Origin: Marinicrinis sediminis
Lineage (GTDB): Bacteria > Bacillota > Bacilli > Paenibacillales > KCTC-33676
DNA length: 64,000 nucleotides
NCBI RefSeq assembly: GCF_042685085.1
Contig: NZ_JBHUMM010000043.1
Coordinates: 496,001-560,000, forward strand
Direction: 5' to 3'
Positions 54,679 through 63,347 of this stretch are shown here, piece after piece (positions within the stretch are counted from its first letter, which is position 1; every line of letters begins with the position of its first letter). The translations under genes were made by a program, and so were the position numbers. Below the pieces are notes generated by a model that saw only the letters and a list, made by a program, of their open reading frames with translations, was not told where the DNA came from and searched no databases.

Positions 54679-55155
54679 ATGATTCATGTATTGTTTGTTT
54701 GTCTCGGCAACATTTGCCGTTCTCCCATGGCGGAGGCCGTATTCAGGCATCAGGTGAAAGAGGCAAAATTGGAGCACGAGATTTCTGTAGATTCTGCAGG
54801 TACCGGTGACTGGCATATTGGTAAGCCACCTCATGAAGGAACTCGAAACAAATTGACAGAAATGAAAATCAACCAGGATGGCATGCGGGCCAGACAGGTA
54901 ACCGCAGCAGATTTCACAACCTATGATTATGTGATCGCCATGGATGATCAGAATGTACAGAACCTGCAAGCGGTCGGGGCTGGCGCCGCAGATCGTGTGA
55001 TCAAGTTGCTGGACCTGTTGCCTGATCAGCCGGTTCGCAATGTACCGGACCCGTATTTTACGGGCAATTTCGATGAAGTGTATGAACTGATCAATAAAGC
55101 CTGCAGCAGGCTGCTGGAAAAAGTACGCGCAGAACATGGCATCGAAGCAGATTGA
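54679..55155 (+). CDS. Low-molecular-weight protein tyrosine phosphatase
   Basis: 158 residues from ATG 54679 after AAGGAG; a longer frame from 54640 is unlikely. The catalytic loop VCLGNICRSP gives Cys8 and Arg14 (C-x5-R). The general acid lies in NVPDPYF, and VDSAGTGDWHIG follows the family. Dephosphorylates tyrosine or arginine residues. 80 bases behind the ABC-class ATPase in the same direction. Confidence 0.95.
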   Translation: MIHVLFVCLGNICRSPMAEAVFRHQVKEAKLEHEISVDSAGTGDWHIGKPPHEGTRNKLTEMKINQDGMRARQVTAADFTTYDYVIAMDDQNVQNLQAVGAGAADRVIKLLDLLPDQPVRNVPDPYFTGNFDEVYELINKACSRLLEKVRAEHGIEAD

Positions 55156-55216
55156 ACGCCAACTGCGTCTAAATTCAGAAAACTACGCAAACGTCCAATC
55201 CACTGTGATGATGATT

Positions 55217-55224
55217 CATATAAT
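55217..55224 (+). promoter_or_regulatory. Sporulation-like -10 element before the first YjcZ gene
   Basis: CATATAAT fits the CATA-type -10 of mother-cell sigma factors (sigma-E or sigma-K). The -35 is not clear. 48 bases before the ATG. Confidence 0.35.
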
Positions 55225-55264
55225 GTAAGTGTAAGGACATCACAAGTAAGAAGGAGGAGTTTGC

Positions 55265-55366
55265 ATGAGCGCAGTAAGAGGATATGGATATGGTGGTGCA
55301 GCTGCATTCGTATTGGTATTGTTCATTCTTCTTGTCATCATCCTTTCTGCTGGATTCTATGTATAA
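55265..55366 (+). CDS. YjcZ-family sporulation-associated miniprotein 1
   Basis: 33 residues: a short Gly/Tyr-rich head (RGYGYGG) then a single hydrophobic helix FVLVLFILLVIILSAGFYV. AAGAAGGAGGAG precedes the ATG. This layout and ending are those of the YjcZ/YczN-type tiny transmembrane proteins made in Bacillus/Paenibacillus spores. First of five tandem copies, with its own terminator. Confidence 0.88.
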   Translation: MSAVRGYGYGGAAAFVLVLFILLVIILSAGFYV

Positions 55367-55383
55367 TTGCTTCAACCTGATAA

Positions 55384-55418
55384 GGGAGGCACCCGTTCGT
55401 GGTGCCTCTCTTTGTCTT
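55384..55418 (+). terminator. Terminator after miniprotein 1
   Basis: GGGAGGCACC pairs with GGTGCCTCTC over a 7-base loop, then TTTGTCTTT. Confidence 0.75.
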
Positions 55419-55484
55419 TGGTATGGGTCGATCTCTTAATTTCACACAGAGTCAGCGGGTGTCCAATCGGAAATGATTCCTGCT

Positions 55485-55493
55485 CATACAATA
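55485..55493 (+). promoter_or_regulatory. Sporulation-like -10 element before miniprotein 2
   Basis: CATACAATA matches the sigma-K -10 form CATAnnnTA exactly and is also close to sigma-E. No convincing -35 is visible. 104 bases before the ATG. Confidence 0.4.
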
Positions 55494-55596
55494 ACTATGT
55501 AATCCATCATCCATCGATAAGGAGATATAACTGAGATTATCGGGGCACCGGGTTATGACGTGTACGGAGCGTTGACCATGTAAAGGAGGTATGAGA

Positions 55597-55749
55597 ATGG
55601 GTTACCCTTACGGTTATGGCTATGGTGGAGGATATGGCGGCGGCGGTTATGGTTGTGGTGGAGGATATGGCTACGGAAAAGTTGGAACGTTTGTATTGGT
55701 GCTGTTCATATTACTTGTCATTATTTTATCTGCCGGCTTTTTTGTTTAA
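55597..55749 (+). CDS. YjcZ-family miniprotein 2, Gly/Tyr-rich
   Basis: 50 residues, the longest of the five. A Gly/Tyr repeat (YGYGYGGGYGGGGYGCGGGYGYG) ending at a hydrophobic helix with the shared FVLVLFILLVIILSAGFFV. AAAGGAGG precedes the ATG. The Gly/Tyr head resembles spore-coat or prion-like tails. It starts a run of three genes (2, 3, 4) without a terminator until after the fourth. Confidence 0.88.
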   Translation: MGYPYGYGYGGGYGGGGYGCGGGYGYGKVGTFVLVLFILLVIILSAGFFV

Positions 55750-55786
55750 CCAAATCCAGTCATCCCGTTTGAAAGGGGGTGTTGGC

Positions 55787-55891
55787 ATGGGTTCCTGTGG
55801 AGGCGGTTACGGATACGGTGGCGCTGCAGCTTTTGTACTCGTACTCTTCATTCTGTTAGTGATCATTCTATCTGCTGGTTTTTTCGTATAA
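55787..55891 (+). CDS. YjcZ-family miniprotein 3
   Basis: 34 residues: MGSCGGGYGYGGAAA followed by the common hydrophobic helix. GAAAGGGGG lies upstream. A longer in-frame ORF reads through from 55616 but overlaps copy 2 and has no RBS. Confidence 0.88.
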   Translation: MGSCGGGYGYGGAAAFVLVLFILLVIILSAGFFV

Positions 55892-55930
55892 CTTGACACT
55901 AAGAGGCAATGACAGGTAGGAGGTGTTCAT

Positions 55931-56029
55931 ATGGGCTACTGCGGAGGCGGATACGGTGGTGGAGCAGCCATCATTCTGGTATTGTTCATTCTGTTGGTGA
56001 TCATTCTTTCAGCCGGCTTTTTTGTATAA
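55931..56029 (+). CDS. YjcZ-family miniprotein 4
   Basis: 32 residues: MGYCGGGYGGGAA then IILVLFILLVIILSAGFFV. AGGTAGGAGG precedes the ATG. Followed by a terminator. Confidence 0.88.
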   Translation: MGYCGGGYGGGAAIILVLFILLVIILSAGFFV

Positions 56030-56048
56030 AGCGATTACCTTTGCAAGC

Positions 56049-56078
56049 AGGCGCCTGGAAATGAAGGCGCCTCTTTTT
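56049..56078 (+). terminator. Terminator after miniproteins 2-4
   Basis: AGGCGCC pairs with GGCGCCT across a 10-base loop, then CTTTTTG. Confidence 0.82.
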
Positions 56079-56216
56079 GCGCAACTTGATGCAAGAAAAC
56101 TTGAAGATGACATGAAGATGAAATGAAAAAATACATAAAGCAAGACAGAAGTGGCGGCAACAGACGAAGGAATCTTTCTCTGCTAGACGAATCCCCATGC
56201 GTTCTTTCAATACGGG

Positions 56217-56224
56217 CATATACT
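56217..56224 (+). promoter_or_regulatory. Sporulation-like -10 element before miniprotein 5
   Basis: CATATACT, a third CATA-type -10 box in this array, 51 bases before the ATG. Confidence 0.3.
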
Positions 56225-56267
56225 GATCATGGAAGTGAATGTAATAACAATTAAAGGAGGACTGACT

Positions 56268-56369
56268 ATGGGATACCCGGGAGGATGCTACCCGACAGGT
56301 GGCGCTGCAATCGTGCTCGTACTGTATATTTTGTTGGTCATTATCCTTTCAGCCGGCTTTTTTGTATAG
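56268..56369 (+). CDS. YjcZ-family miniprotein 5
   Basis: 33 residues: MGYPGGCYPTGGAA then IVLVLYILLVIILSAGFFV. AAAGGAGG precedes the ATG. The head has Pro and fewer Gly/Tyr repeats than the others. After it a GGGGCA/TGCCCC stem (56384-56412) has no T-run, so it is not called a terminator. Confidence 0.88.
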   Translation: MGYPGGCYPTGGAAIVLVLYILLVIILSAGFFV

Positions 56370-56535
56370 TGTAAGCCAGAAGCCAGGGGCATCGTGTACA
56401 GTCGTGCCCCTGATGCTTGTCTTCAAGCGCTGCATTCAGGTACAGGAAGACAAATGGAAGACAAATCGAAACCGGATTTGCTATACTGAAAGCACATTCA
56501 TGACAATCCAAGACATATGCAGGAGGCGTGCTCAC

Positions 56536-59500
56536 GTGAAGAGAGAGGAAGGGAAGCGACTGGCCACCCAGACAACCGATATCGGGCAAATTCCGCTTGT
56601 TGAAAGCCCGGCGGGCCGTTTTTCATTCGTGGAGCATTTACATAAACAAACATATACCGAGGATATAAAAGGGAAACGCAGCTGGATCAAGGAAGGCAGT
56701 GCGCAAAAACCATTGACGATGCAGGATTTTCAGAGGGAGCAAGATGCAGCAGCCTTGTTTCCTGACTATGTATGGCAGCCGCTGGCTTATGAGAATACGG
56801 GATATGGCTGCATTGTGTATGAGCATCATGATGAGCAGCCATTGGCCTGGTATGTGAAAGAGCATCCGTCAGACACAAGGACAAGGCTTGGCTGGATGAA
56901 ACAGTTGAGTGAGCTGATCGCAGCCCTTCATCTTCAAAACTGGCAATACCATCGTTTGAGTATGGAAACGGTGCTTATCCATCCGGAAACCCATCAGATT
57001 CTGCTTGCAGATCCCGCAGGCATGCTGAAGAGCACTACCGCTCGCTCTGTAGATGACGCCGAGCTGGCAGGTGCAATGGATCGTTTTTATCTACCGTATT
57101 ATGCACCGGAATATACCAACCATGTGGCGTGGCTAGTAGATCATCGCAGCAATCTGTATGCCCTTGGTATTCTCATGTACCGCCTGCTGACGGACAAGAT
57201 GCCTTTTTCCGCCGGGCGGGATACAGCTTGGTCGCATGCGCATATAGCGCACAGCCCGGTCTGGAATGACGACCACGTCATCTCTTCTTCTGTCAGACAA
57301 GTGATCGAAAGACTGCTTGAGAAAGAACCGGACAAGCGGTATCAGGATGCCGAACAGGTGGTACAAGCACTGTCCGAAATTTTGACTGGAGAAGACGAGC
57401 AGCCAAATCGGCAGAAGATACCGGATTTTGCTTTTATCGGCCGTGAGGAACCGATGAGGCAATGTATCCGAATGTGGCAGGAAACGATGCAGTACAATAA
57501 GCGGTTCATCCAGGTGACCGGAAAGGCCGGAATGGGAAAAACGGCTTTTGCCGAAGCTTTTCTGGAACAGATTGATGTCGATTATGCCTATATTGGTCGA
57601 GCCAAATGCAGTGCTACACCTCAGGCCGCTCCGTTGGCACCATGGAGCCAGGCCTTAAACGACATCGTCAAGCAACTGCTCACGGAAGAGGAATCACGCA
57701 TTCAGTTCTGGAAGAGAGAAATGGCGGGCTGGATGCAGGAAATGGACGTTCAGTTAATTGAAATCATTCCGGATCTGAGGCATTTTCTACCGGATAAGCC
57801 ATCCCCAAATCTGCAAATGCCCTGGCAGGAAAAAAACAAGCGTATATTGCTTTCAATCCGCCGATTCCTGAACATGTTCGCTTATCATCATCACCCTGTG
57901 GTGCTGTTTCTCGATGACATTCAATGGATGGATGCAGACTCGAGAGAACTGTTTGAGCGAATCGGGGAGGAGGAGCAACTGGATCAGTTGCTGATCATTG
58001 CGGCCTATCGACCGGGTGCGGAGGACAATCTGCCGGCGATGCTGCAATCAGAATTTGTGGATGATTCTCGTCAGTATTCAGCCGTCATGTCTGACCTGAA
58101 TGTGCAACAAATTCGGGATTTTCTAAATTCGATGTATTCGCTGTCGGTTGAGGAGCTGGACTGGCTTGCCGAGATCAGTCTTCGAAAAACGGCAGGCAAT
58201 CCGCTTAATCTCGTTCAGTGGGTTCGCTACGTCAGTCACATGGGTTGGGTGGAATATCGAAACCAGGCACATACCATCCGCCAATATCAACAAGAGATTG
58301 AACAAATGCCGGTTCTGGAAGAAGCGACCAGTTGGGTGATACATCAATTAAAGGAGATGGAACCTGGACTCTATCAAGTGCTTCAGCGTGCATCCTGTCT
58401 GGGTAATCCGTTTACGTTTACCGCTTTACAGCGACTTGTGAACATCGAGAAAGAAGCATTGACTGGACGGCTGCAAGCCGCGATGGAATGGGGAACGGTA
58501 AGGCAGAGCAACAGGCAGATCTATCATTTTTCGCATGACAGAATCTACGAAACCCTCTATGAAGAAATGGAAGAACTCGAAAAAAGAGAGACGCACAAGC
58601 ATATTTTCGAACAGTTGTATCAGACCAGAGACAGGCATCTCGACTTGCCATACTTTGATTGTATTTTCCACCTTGAACGAGCATTCGATACGCCGTTGAA
58701 CCACCTGCATGCGGTGGAGGTTGTTCAACTTTATTGGAGGGCGGGTAATAAAGCCAAAAAAATGTACGCTCACCAAACGGCTCAACGTTATTTTCACCAA
58801 GCGATGCAGTTTTACAGCAGTCTGGAAACGGATGGGCTAGAGCGAACGCGAATGGATGCTTTTCAACTCCGTATGGACTACGCAGAGAGTTGTTATTTGA
58901 ATCGGATGTATGATGAAGCCTTGCACACCTATGAATCGATTCAGTCAAGTGCGGTAAATAGCGCAGACTTGAGCCGGGTTCACAAGCAACTTCTCCTGCT
59001 CTATTCCCATCGCGGACAAAATGAGAAATCGGTACAGGTCGGACTAAAGGCACTGAAAGAGCTGGGCATTCAGATTGAGATGCATCCGTCAAAGCTGGAT
59101 ATCGCCAAGGAAATACTCATGATTCGATGGATGTTGCGCAAGACAAGGAAGCAGGGATTTTCGCTTCCGCCTATTGAGAATGAAGACCAGCAAGCGAGTC
59201 TGGAGCTGCTGATGAATATGGGAATGCCCGCTTTCCATGTCGATCAGAATTTGATGGGCATGATTATCTGCAAAGCTTTTCGCCATTCGCTCATGTACGG
59301 CAAATTCGATCTTACGCCCACGATTTTCTGTAATTTTGGTTTGCTCTTGTGCGCGGGATTGAATCAGTATGAACTGGGTTTCGAGATCGGGGATGCCGGT
59401 ATTCAAATGACGACATCGATGGATAATCACTTCCTGATCGGGAGAGCTTACTTTGTCTATGCTTCCTTCATCCATCATTGGAAGAGACCGCTCTCAGAAA

Positions 59501-61806
59501 ACATAGACATGCTGCAGAAAGCTCATTATTATTGCCTGGAATCTGGCAATGCCGTATTGGCCAGTACCGCTGCTTCATTCCAGTTGTTTAATCTGCTGAC
59601 GAAGGGTGAACCGCTCAAGAAAGTAGAGAAAAAGATTCATGAGCTGGCGGATGATGTGAAGAGTATGGAATTTTCATTAACGGTCGACTATTTCCCATTT
59701 GTGCAGCAAATGATCCACTTGCTCCAAGGAGAACTGCGCTATGAAGATGAGCGTGTTCATGCGCTTTTGCATGAGAATTTGACAGGCGACTCGACCGAAG
59801 CTTCTGCCGAGATCATGTATGATGCCTTGCGTGTTCAATGTTTGTATTTACTCGGCAAGTGGGACGAAGCGATGGTCATTGCGGAAAAGGCGGAGCGAAG
59901 CATTGACGGAAAGATTCTGCTGGCCGCGATCCCCGAATTTTATTTTTACTATGCTTTGACGCTTTTCAATAAGCTTCCTGAGATGGAAAAACAGAAGAGA
60001 CTCGCAGCCGAGTCAAAAATACAGACCTGGCGAAAGCAGTTTGTCAAATGGCATGCAAGATGCCCCGATAATTATGCCAGCAAACTGCGTGTATTGGAAG
60101 CGGAATGGGTAGCCTGGAAAGGAGATCCGAATCAGGCCTTGCAACGGTTGGCTGAAGCGATGGAGATGATCAAGCCTTACGGTAATGTGAAGCTTGAGGG
60201 ACTGATTCAGCAGTTGATGGCTTCAAAATATAAACAAATGAATTGGATCGATGCGACCTATCACTTTCTGAACGGATCGGCTGAGAAATATCGCGAGTGG
60301 GGAGCTACGGCGGTTCACAACCGACTTCAGGAACAAGCCAGCCAGTGGGCGATATGGCATAGCCTTCATGCTGATTTCAGAAAAAGTACCACCGCTGGAT
60401 CATCTTTTCAACGAAAAGGCAGTCATCTATACGGAGATGCTGAATTGTTCGCCTTTGCCGAAACGGCTCAGCTGATCAATAGTGAGATTGTTTTGTCGCG
60501 CTTGCTGGATCAGCTTGTGCAGTTGCTCATTGAACATTCGGGCGCTGAAAAAGGCCTGATCTTCTATCAGGAGCATCACCAGTGGTTTCCAATTGCAACC
60601 GGAGAAGTAACCTATGATCCGCAGCAACAGCAATCTAGTGTTTGGGTTCAGGTATCAGATCAGTCCGGTTTATCATTACCGGGTATCCAAACGGGCTTTT
60701 CCAGTCGGGTTGTTCAATACGTCCTCCATGCCAATCAATCGATTTGTCTCGATCATGCCGCGAATGACTATCGGTTCCGCAGATGCCCCTATATTCAGCA
60801 AACGGGGCCGCTGTCCATCATGTGTGTACCCCTCGTTCACCAGGGGAGACAGATCGGGGCGATTTATCTGGAAAATAACCAGATTGAGGGCCTGTTTACG
60901 AAGCGGACAACGGATCTGATGGAAATGCTCGCCGCTTCCGCCTCCGCAGCGATTGAGAATGCCAGACTCTATCAGGAGATGGAAACGTTGGTTGAGCAAC
61001 GAACGATCCAGCTTCATGAGGCGAATGAACGGCTGAAGGTGACTAACGAGGAATTGGTCACGATGGAACAATCGAGAAGACATTTGATCGCCAACATTTC
61101 CCATGATCTACGCACCCCGATTCAACTCATACAAGGCTATATGGAAGCCATGGTGGATGGGGTCATAGATGACAAACAGGATGCCCGACGCTATCTGAAG
61201 CTCGTTCATCAAAAATCTCTGCAACTGAACGAGATGATCGAGCAGTTATTTCTCCTTACCAAGCTGGAGTCCAGGCAGTTGACACTGGATCTGGAACCGC
61301 TGCACATTGCCGATTTGCTCGCCCATATGCAAAACAAATATGCGATGGATATTGAGCATGCCCATTTGCACTTCGACTTGACTTGGACCGATACGGCTGC
61401 CTATCGATTCGCTGATCAATGGGTGTGGGTAGATCTTGATCGTCTGGATCAGGCTGTAGCGAATATCGTGTATAATGCCATCAAGCATACGAAAGAAAAG
61501 GGGAGAATTGGCATTTCCGCTCGCTGGCTGATGCAGGCAAACACGCCAAGTCATTTGGTGCTGGATATTACGGATACAGGGGCAGGCATTGCCAGGGAAG
61601 ATGTGCCGTTCGTTTTCGATCGTTTCTATAAAGGAAATACAAACCGGACTCGTTCGGAAGGAAGTGGACTGGGCCTCGCCATTGCCAAAGAAATTGTGTT
61701 GCAGCATCAGGGAGAGATTGCTTGCAGCAGCATTGAAGGAAGCGGAACGACCTTCACCATTAAGCTGCCGGTTGAAGAAGACATGTTCGTCGTTCAAAGC
61801 GGATAG
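56536..61806 (+). CDS. Giant pseudokinase - AAA ATPase - GAF - histidine kinase
   Basis: 1756 residues from GTG 56536, with AGGAGG at 56521-56526; the track-length frame from 56299 overlaps miniprotein 5. Residues ~20-290 resemble a Ser/Thr kinase, but HRD reads HRL (YHRLSMETVLI) and DFG reads DPA, so it is probably catalytically dead. ~310-620 is an AAA/ORC-like ATPase (GKAGMGKT near 329, FLDDIQWMDADSRELF). A long TPR-like helical region follows, then GAF (~1310-1475). The HisKA box (ISHDLRTPI, His1523) and HATPase (NIVYNAIKH, DTGAGI, GSGLGLAIAKEI) complete it. Such proteins are sensor kinases; no response regulator gene is adjacent in this window. Confidence 0.85.
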   Translation: MKREEGKRLATQTTDIGQIPLVESPAGRFSFVEHLHKQTYTEDIKGKRSWIKEGSAQKPLTMQDFQREQDAAALFPDYVWQPLAYENTGYGCIVYEHHDEQPLAWYVKEHPSDTRTRLGWMKQLSELIAALHLQNWQYHRLSMETVLIHPETHQILLADPAGMLKSTTARSVDDAELAGAMDRFYLPYYAPEYTNHVAWLVDHRSNLYALGILMYRLLTDKMPFSAGRDTAWSHAHIAHSPVWNDDHVISSSVRQVIERLLEKEPDKRYQDAEQVVQALSEILTGEDEQPNRQKIPDFAFIGREEPMRQCIRMWQETMQYNKRFIQVTGKAGMGKTAFAEAFLEQIDVDYAYIGRAKCSATPQAAPLAPWSQALNDIVKQLLTEEESRIQFWKREMAGWMQEMDVQLIEIIPDLRHFLPDKPSPNLQMPWQEKNKRILLSIRRFLNMFAYHHHPVVLFLDDIQWMDADSRELFERIGEEEQLDQLLIIAAYRPGAEDNLPAMLQSEFVDDSRQYSAVMSDLNVQQIRDFLNSMYSLSVEELDWLAEISLRKTAGNPLNLVQWVRYVSHMGWVEYRNQAHTIRQYQQEIEQMPVLEEATSWVIHQLKEMEPGLYQVLQRASCLGNPFTFTALQRLVNIEKEALTGRLQAAMEWGTVRQSNRQIYHFSHDRIYETLYEEMEELEKRETHKHIFEQLYQTRDRHLDLPYFDCIFHLERAFDTPLNHLHAVEVVQLYWRAGNKAKKMYAHQTAQRYFHQAMQFYSSLETDGLERTRMDAFQLRMDYAESCYLNRMYDEALHTYESIQSSAVNSADLSRVHKQLLLLYSHRGQNEKSVQVGLKALKELGIQIEMHPSKLDIAKEILMIRWMLRKTRKQGFSLPPIENEDQQASLELLMNMGMPAFHVDQNLMGMIICKAFRHSLMYGKFDLTPTIFCNFGLLLCAGLNQYELGFEIGDAGIQMTTSMDNHFLIGRAYFVYASFIHHWKRPLSENIDMLQKAHYYCLESGNAVLASTAASFQLFNLLTKGEPLKKVEKKIHELADDVKSMEFSLTVDYFPFVQQMIHLLQGELRYEDERVHALLHENLTGDSTEASAEIMYDALRVQCLYLLGKWDEAMVIAEKAERSIDGKILLAAIPEFYFYYALTLFNKLPEMEKQKRLAAESKIQTWRKQFVKWHARCPDNYASKLRVLEAEWVAWKGDPNQALQRLAEAMEMIKPYGNVKLEGLIQQLMASKYKQMNWIDATYHFLNGSAEKYREWGATAVHNRLQEQASQWAIWHSLHADFRKSTTAGSSFQRKGSHLYGDAELFAFAETAQLINSEIVLSRLLDQLVQLLIEHSGAEKGLIFYQEHHQWFPIATGEVTYDPQQQQSSVWVQVSDQSGLSLPGIQTGFSSRVVQYVLHANQSICLDHAANDYRFRRCPYIQQTGPLSIMCVPLVHQGRQIGAIYLENNQIEGLFTKRTTDLMEMLAASASAAIENARLYQEMETLVEQRTIQLHEANERLKVTNEELVTMEQSRRHLIANISHDLRTPIQLIQGYMEAMVDGVIDDKQDARRYLKLVHQKSLQLNEMIEQLFLLTKLESRQLTLDLEPLHIADLLAHMQNKYAMDIEHAHLHFDLTWTDTAAYRFADQWVWVDLDRLDQAVANIVYNAIKHTKEKGRIGISARWLMQANTPSHLVLDITDTGAGIAREDVPFVFDRFYKGNTNRTRSEGSGLGLAIAKEIVLQHQGEIACSSIEGSGTTFTIKLPVEEDMFVVQSG

Positions 61807-61808
61807 GG

Positions 61809-61837
61809 TTGACAAACAAATTCGGTTCCGCTACTAT
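61809..61837 (+). promoter_or_regulatory. Promoter of the marR gene
   Basis: TTGACA, 17 bases, TACTAT; a very good sigma-A promoter, directly abutting the operator palindrome. Confidence 0.75.
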
Positions 61838-61855
61838 TATCTTGAATTCAAGATA
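61838..61855. promoter_or_regulatory. 18-bp palindromic operator of the MarR regulator
   Basis: TATCTTGAATTCAAGATA is a perfect palindrome at the end of the -10 box and covers the likely start of transcription. Its form resembles the B. subtilis MhqR operator, where the two GA-type half-sites are also separated by AATT. Autoregulation is the natural reading. Confidence 0.7.
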
Positions 61856-61882
61856 TCGAAAAAGCGGAAAGGCGGGAACCCC

Positions 61883-62338
61883 GTGCGTGAACGAGACCGA
61901 TCACCGTCCATTGAACAATCGTTGAAAAGTTTCATCGTGCTGTCCCGTGCATTCCGACATGTTTCTGACCGGGTGCGGGAAGATATTCAAAAACATGGAT
62001 TGAATCCGACAGAGTTTGCCGTTCTGGAGTTGCTCTATCATAAAGGAGAGCAGCCCATTCAAAAAATCGGAGACAAGATATTGCTGACGAGTGGCAGTAT
62101 GACCTACGTGATCAATCGTCTGGCAGAAAAGGCTCTGATCGAACGGGTGCCATGCGAAAAGGATCGACGCATTACGTTTGCACGCATATCTGCTGGTGGG
62201 TCAGAGCTCATGCAGCACATTTTTCCTTCGCATGAGCAGGCCATCGATGATCTTTTCTCCGTTTGGACAGATGAAGAGAAAGAACAGTTTATTATGTTGA
62301 CCAAGCGTTTGGGGATTGGAGCCCAGCATCATCGCTAG
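61883..62338 (+). CDS. MarR-family transcriptional regulator
   Basis: 151 residues from GTG 61883, which follows GGCGGGA; the longer frame from 61589 overlaps the kinase gene. Winged-helix marks: LNPTEFAVLELLYHKGEQPIQKIGDKILLTSGSMTYVINRLAEKALIERVPCEKDRRITF. Resembles MhqR/OhrR-type sensors of quinones or oxidants, though no obvious sensing Cys pattern beyond the wing Cys is clear. Sits behind its own operator. The second operator copy stands before the pirin gene. Confidence 0.9.
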   Translation: MRERDRSPSIEQSLKSFIVLSRAFRHVSDRVREDIQKHGLNPTEFAVLELLYHKGEQPIQKIGDKILLTSGSMTYVINRLAEKALIERVPCEKDRRITFARISAGGSELMQHIFPSHEQAIDDLFSVWTDEEKEQFIMLTKRLGIGAQHHR

Positions 62339-62368
62339 GTGAAGTTGCGCCCAAGTTCCCTGCCTGTC

Positions 62369-62393
62369 AAGATCCGAGAGGATCTTTGTTTTT
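62369..62393 (+). terminator. Terminator after marR
   Basis: AAGATCC pairs with GGATCTT over GAGA, followed by TGTTTTT. Confidence 0.75.
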
Positions 62394-62400
62394 ACCTCAT

Positions 62401-62418
62401 TACCTTGAAATCAAGATA
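62401..62418. promoter_or_regulatory. Second copy of the MarR operator, before the pirin gene
   Basis: TACCTTGAAATCAAGATA matches the marR operator at 16 of 18 positions. It lies 102 bases before the pirin start. No clear sigma-A promoter is visible nearby. Confidence 0.6.
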
Positions 62419-62519
62419 TGTGCTGGAGGGTAAGCGAGACAAGAGACACGAATACGACATGGCAGGAATGTCAAAAATGTCAGGACAGCGCGAAAAAAAA
62501 GAAAAGGCAAGGTGATAAC

Positions 62520-63242
62520 ATGGTACAAGGCGTTCAAGGCATTCAAGTATATGAAGGAAACAAAAGATATGCAGCCGATCATGGATGGCTGAAAAGTCGG
62601 TTCAGTTTTTCATTCGCAGATTATGTTGATCCGAACAACATGGCCTTTGGCCCGATGCGTGTGCTGAATGATGATATCGTGGCGCCTGGCAGAGGCTTCG
62701 GTGCCCATCCTCATCGGGAGATGGAGATCGTATCCATCGTCTTGCAGGGTCAGCTTCAACACCAGGACAGTGCAGGCCATACAGAGGTGACGACATTTGG
62801 CGGAATTCAGAGAATGTCAGCAGGTACAGGCATTGTCCACTCAGAAATGAATCCGTCAGAAGAAGAGGACGTTCATTTTCTGCAGTTATGGTTTGAGCCG
62901 CATACGTCTGGGTTGTCGCCTTCCTATGAAAAGGCTGAATTCGATCAGGCAAAGATGGTGAATCACCTGTTGCCAGTCGTGATGGCGAATCCGGAGGGAG
63001 ACGCCGCACGTATTCATCAGGATCTGACCCTTTATTTGAGTGATCTTCAGCAGGGCAAACATCTGGAACATGTGCAGGAACCGAATCGAAAGCGATTTTT
63101 ATTTGTCATTGAAGGTGAGTTGCTCGTAAATGGTTCCATCAAGCTGGGAAGGCGAGACGCAGCACGGATGACGGACGTCACGTCCATCAGACTGGATGCA
63201 CAGTCGGATTGCCGCTTCATGTTGATTGATCTGCCAGCCTGA
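62520..63242 (+). CDS. Pirin family protein (quercetin dioxygenase-like)
   Basis: 240 residues from ATG 62520 after AAGGCAAGGTGA; longer frames from 62418 overlap the operator. A double cupin: FSFADYVDPNNMAFGPMRVLNDD opens, FGAHPHREMEIVSIVL is the metal-binding His/Glu set and MSAGTGIVHSEMNPS follows. Pirins of this type bind iron or other metals and may degrade flavonoids/quinones, which suits control by an MhqR-like regulator. Terminator follows. Confidence 0.93.
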   Translation: MVQGVQGIQVYEGNKRYAADHGWLKSRFSFSFADYVDPNNMAFGPMRVLNDDIVAPGRGFGAHPHREMEIVSIVLQGQLQHQDSAGHTEVTTFGGIQRMSAGTGIVHSEMNPSEEEDVHFLQLWFEPHTSGLSPSYEKAEFDQAKMVNHLLPVVMANPEGDAARIHQDLTLYLSDLQQGKHLEHVQEPNRKRFLFVIEGELLVNGSIKLGRRDAARMTDVTSIRLDAQSDCRFMLIDLPA

Positions 63243-63248
63243 GTATGG

Positions 63249-63282
63249 AACGGCGATGTGAATATTCATCGCCGTTTTTTTT
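63249..63282 (+). terminator. Terminator after the pirin gene
   Basis: AACGGCGATG pairs with CATCGCCGTT over an 8-base loop, then TTTTTT. Confidence 0.9.
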
Positions 63283-63347
63283 CTGTATGTAAGGCATGTT
63301 ATTTACTTTTTGATCAGAAACGTTCACAATAGACGGTGAAAGCAGGG

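Noticed and set aside
55616..55786. In-frame extension of miniprotein 3 to a 91-residue protein
   Set aside because: It reads the Gly/Tyr repeat of miniprotein 2 out of frame; the ATG at 55787 with GGGGG upstream is the real start.
55600..56369. Repeated units in the miniprotein region considered as CRISPR or other repeat array
   Set aside because: The repeats are the coding sequence of homologous tiny proteins; no spacer-repeat pattern or cas gene exists.
56384..56412. GGGGCA/TGCCCC hairpin after miniprotein 5 as a terminator
   Set aside because: No T-run follows and the loop is long; kept only as a note.
56299..56535. N-terminal extension of the giant kinase over miniprotein 5
   Set aside because: It overlaps a real miniprotein gene in another frame, and the GTG with AGGAGG at 56536 is the better start.
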